Source: Ophryocystis elektroscirrha
Lineage: Eukaryota; Apicomplexa; Conoidasida; Neogregarinorida; Ophryocystidae
NCBI GenBank assembly: GCA_030141585.1
Contig: JAQIFP010000005.1
Coordinates: forward strand, 183,393 to 247,392
Reading direction: 5' to 3'
Length of the DNA stretch: 64,000 nt
The translations under genes were made by a program, and so were the position numbers. Below the pieces are notes generated by a model. The model had not been told where the DNA came from. It saw only the letters and a program-made list of their open reading frames with translations, and searched no databases. Below, in pieces: positions 60,661 through 64,000 of this stretch. Position 1 is the stretch's first letter. Every line of letters starts with the position of its first letter.

Positions 60661-62288
60661 TCAATTCTTCCATCTGGTTAACAATGTTAAAAAACATAAT
60701 TTTACTTTGACTTTTAAAAAAATCTCTAAATTTTCTCTCATATACGTCAAAGATCTATAAGAGTTACAAACTTTTAAAAATTTACCTATTCTCGTAGTTT
60801 TTAAAAATTAATTGACCTTTTTTCCCAACAATTTCATAGAATACATCCATTATAGCCATTGAAATAAAAACTTCCTTAAATATATTTGGACTTGCTGCAA
60901 ACTCTGCTCCCAACCTTATGAAATATATTATAGATTTTATTCCATACTTATGCAAAACTTGATAATATTTTATTTCAATCTTGTAAAATAGAAAATTTTA
61001 AATAAAATAATTACAGAGTTAACTGGAAAAAAAGAATTTGAACTACTCAAGTCTATTAAACAGCTAATAAATCACAAACTTTTACCTAATTGAGACGGTT
61101 TTTTAGCCATTTTTAAAATTTCAGAATGTTCACATAATTTAATCAAACACAAAAGCAAAACTTTATGTAAAAAAGGTAAGGAACTAGTTATTTGATTTAA
61201 CGGCTGCAATTTCATAGCAAAAACTCTCCTTACTGTGACAAAATAACTTTTTTCTGCATTTTTAATATCACATATCTATAAAATTTTATTCAGGTGAAAC
61301 ATTATAGTTCAATTTACTTGAAGCACACGATTTTCAAATACTAGTTCATACGCTTTTCTACATATAAATATAATACTCCGGATATCTCGTGCGATTCCAA
61401 CTATTCTCATACAACAATATTGAAACGCTTCTCTACAAAAAATTCTTCTAGCTTATTATTCTACACTGATAAGACTAAACTACTGTCCTGCCCAAAAAAA
61501 AATTTAAGGATTTTAGCAACATCATCAGCAGAATATACTTGAAAATTTATTTGGCGGATACCTTTTGAAATTATATAGTTGACCTTTAAATACCCAAACG
61601 AGAAAAAGATTTTGCTGTTAAAAACTGAGATAAATTAACTAAGTTTGAAATTAAGATCAATGCAAAACAAAAATGTTTTTGATTTGCCCACTCAACAATG
61701 GTATATAAAATATTCTGTTTAATGGCAAAAATTATTAAGTTATACTTCATTTGTTTGAACAATCAAATCTATCTCATCAATAACGCATAATCTTATCAAT
61801 AATTCATAACAGCATTTGAGCTCACATGTAATCATTCTTTGAAGATTCTAAAAAATAGTTATTTAGATATGAAAGGCATTTTCTAGTACTAGGCGAAGCA
61901 ATTCCAAAAATCTTACAAAAAATTTAATGAATATTATATACCTGTTCATATAACGATACGTATATGTCAGATAATTTAATTAATTCCATACAATTGATGC
62001 TACATATCTAGAATAATCATTGATGAAAAATTAACATTCCTTAATATGTGAGGAAACCTGTTCACCAACTTCTGCTATACAAGCAGAAACTGTCAATGTT
62101 TTCCCTGTACCCGGAATACCATTCAAACCTGACCTTAGTATTCTAACCCATTATGTACATAAAATGTTGTCAGAACTCTTAGCTGAAAAAAAGTCTGATA
62201 TAAATTTTTTAACTTCTTTTTTCTCAAAAATTCTAAATGAAATAAGAATGTTGAAATATCACCTGCACTCAATTTCAAGAGATTTCAT
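60661..62288 (-). CDS. ORC1/CDC6-type AAA+ replication licensing ATPase
   Basis: Origin-recognition ATPase lacking an N-terminal extension. Start MKSLEIECR (ATG 62286-62288), then a 29-nt intron and FEKKEVKKFISDFFSAKSSD, resembling ORC1 'cRe.E...i..f'. Walker A reads GLNGIPGTGKTLTVSACIAE; Walker B reads LCVIDEIDLIV; next ILYTIVEWANQKHFCFALI matches 'VLYnlf.Wp....s.LivigIaN'. FSRLGI and INFQVYSADDVAKILKF match the sensor/'F.pY...ql..Il' region. IARDIRSIIFICRKAYEL corresponds to 'sGDaRraLdicrrA'. A C-terminal helical part (AMKLQPLNQITSSLPFLHKV) fits the winged helix. No BAH domain is visible, so CDC6 is as possible as ORC1. The stop is placed at 60661, but a second frame would run to 60617. Confidence 0.7.
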
Positions 62289-62422
62289 GTCATTTCAAAA
62301 CATATAAACAAAAAAAAAATTAAACTATAAAATCAGTGTTATATTTCAAATTGTTAAATTTAATTTTATTAATCCAGGTATTCCATCTACAAAAAAATTA
62401 TTTCGAAATATTTTAAAATTAA

Positions 62423-63722
62423 TTACAAATTTAAGTCCCACTGAGATCCAATGTGATCATAAAGAATTGTTTTAAACTTAGCAACTGAGTCAGCTTCATC
62501 CAAAAAAATTAAATTAGGTGTTTTGGGTGGCTGAGACCTCATTTTATTATAGTAATCATAATTAGTCTGAGTAAAATTAAAAAACAAATTTTTTACGCTG
62601 TAGAGCAATAAATTTTGAGACGGGGCTTTAGGTATGTAAATTTGTTTTTTGGTTGTTAATAATTCTTGTACATCCAGCTTAATTAATTTATTCATAACTA
62701 AAATTACGGATCCAATTATTTTTCGTATTTGATGTAAAAGAAATGATTGCCCTTTTATTTGAATTTCGGCACAGGGAATATTAGTTTGAAGAATGGTTTT
62801 TTTAATCTAATTCATTATTGAAATCGGTGAAAAAATACAATAATTGAGATAATGTAACGTTTGGATTTAGGATTTTCTCTTTTCAGTTTTGAAGTGAAAT
62901 TATGAAAATTGTGAGATCCAATAAATCGTTGCATAATTTGGCCAACCCGTTCCTAAACTCATAAAAAAATCTCTAACTTACTATTAAAGTTTCGGGGTTA
63001 TCAACTGAACTTAAACTTCCTTGTGTATCTAATATATTCATTTACCATACAATTATTCACCTAATTTATTTTGAGTTAAAACCCATAAAGGTAAAAGATA
63101 AACGTATGTCCGAGAATCGCACAGTTTTCGAGCGTCAAATGAATTAGTTACACGATATATAGAAAACACATGAATGCCACTATTAAATTCATCAAGTGTT
63201 GATTGTAGCTTTTTTAGCAAGAAAGTTTCACATTTTGTAGGGCACTCTAAATTCATACGATTACAACATAAGTTACGCTCCGAACAATTTTCAACTTCAT
63301 CGATATGTTGAACAGATAGATTTAAAGAAACGATTTGTCTGACTGATCAGCCTTAAGTATTTATTTGAGCATACTAGCGTGAACGCCTTTATCTGTTCTG
63401 GCAGCTCGAGACCAATTTAACTTTGTTTGATTTTTTTGTTTCGGAATAGCACAAACCCTTTTAGAATAAAATTTCAACAATTTTCTAACTGCATTAAAGC
63501 TTTTTCAAGTGTTGACTCAATTGTTCGTTGGCCTTTGTTACTAGAACTTTCTACTGTATTTTGACTGATAAACTACTTAGTTGAAAAAAATACTTACAAT
63601 TGCATTCCAGAGTAATCTAAACTTCATCTAAAATGACAAACAACATTACCTGTTCCTATGTATCCTATCAATAAGGCATAACGTCCTTTGTGATTAGCAT
63701 TCTTCGGAATTGGATTCAACAT
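62423..63722 (-). CDS. PUS1: tRNA pseudouridine synthase PUS1
   Basis: Isomerises uridines in tRNA anticodon arms and some other RNAs. The model starts MLNPIPKNANHKGRYALLIG (ATG 63720-63722), the 'kkk.alll.YsG..Y.GmQ' N-terminal strand. The catalytic loop reads NWSRAARTDKGVHASML at about 63360-63420, with the catalytic Asp in RTDKGVHA. Next comes FSIYRVTNSFDARKLCDSRT with YVYLLP, the family's 'rvt.sFnar..cd.RTYeYllP'. Then come SFLLHQIRKIIGSVI and the C-terminal IPKAPSQNLLLYSVKNLFFN, matching 'HQIRKMiG' and 'vP.APglGLlL..v.f'. Stop at 62423. 'FLDEADS' near the C-terminus is not a helicase motif. The exon between 62.7 and 63.0 kb is incomplete in my reading. Confidence 0.88.
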
Positions 63723-63870
63723 ACCAGAACCGGAAAACAGATGAAATATATAAAAACTTTGAGAAATCCTTTATTGAATAAAAAAAAAAGATATGACCTT
63801 TTACATTATTATAATTTTTTGACCAAATTATAAACAATTAAAAAATAAAAACATTTTCATATCGTTATTA

Positions 63871-64000
<130 letters not shown>

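Noticed and set aside
62423..62695. 'FLDEADS' suggested a DEAD-box helicase or ATPase exon
   Set aside because: The same exon carries the PUS1 C-terminal IPKAP...LLL pattern and follows HQIRKIIG; the DEAD-like letters are coincidental.

Overview
This window is nuclear DNA of a unicellular eukaryote: a protist or an early-diverging, zoospore-type fungal relative. I cannot place the lineage further. The DNA is very AT-rich and uses standard stop codons (TAA, TAG and TGA all end recognisable proteins). It is densely packed: about 35 genes in 64 kb on both strands, often 50-250 bp apart. Most genes are split by very short GT-AG introns (mostly 26-42 nt, some to about 130), so single open frames usually show only one exon. 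Coordinates below span whole spliced genes. Splices were read by eye from donor/acceptor sites, frame continuity and family similarity.

Layout. 1-5.5 kb, minus: Nup93/Nic96 nucleoporin (runs off the left edge), a coiled-coil protein with an Ig/A9-like front part, and proteasome alpha-4. 6.3-8 kb, plus: an acidic repeat protein and an unassigned small gene. 8-17.2 kb, minus: enoyl-CoA reductase TECR/TSC13, SNIP1-type FHA protein, Hsp104/ClpB, NSF/Sec18 and ribosomal protein L7. A 236-bp divergent promoter separates L7 from plus-strand ribosomal protein SA at 17.4 kb. 18.5-22.8 kb, plus: an SLC35-type transporter, two orphan genes, and TATA-binding protein. 22.8-26.7 kb, minus: AATF/Bfr2, an orphan gene and a compact ubiquitin protease. 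27-37.1 kb, plus: two head-to-tail soluble-type adenylyl cyclases, the most distinctive accessory feature here. 37.5-41.4 kb, plus: HMG-box protein, gamma-tubulin and GINS subunit Psf3.

41.5-52.6 kb, minus: ribophorin I/OST1, a monothiol-type glutaredoxin with an altered active site, three orphan genes, tRNA-Lys(UUU) and a very large alpha-solenoid protein. 52.7-58.9 kb, mainly plus: an orphan gene, TFIIE-beta, two tiny ORFs, a minus-strand GRAM/WBP2-like gene, and ataxin-2. 59-63.7 kb: KLHDC4-type kelch protein (plus), then ORC1/CDC6-type ATPase and PUS1 (both minus). The window ends inside a long ATT microsatellite.

Most genes are core eukaryotic housekeeping (transcription, replication licensing, translation, secretion, nuclear pore, proteostasis) and form no operon-like pathway. 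The exception is the cyclase pair, a recent-looking tandem duplication with shared intron positions and an eroded ATPase P-loop in both copies.
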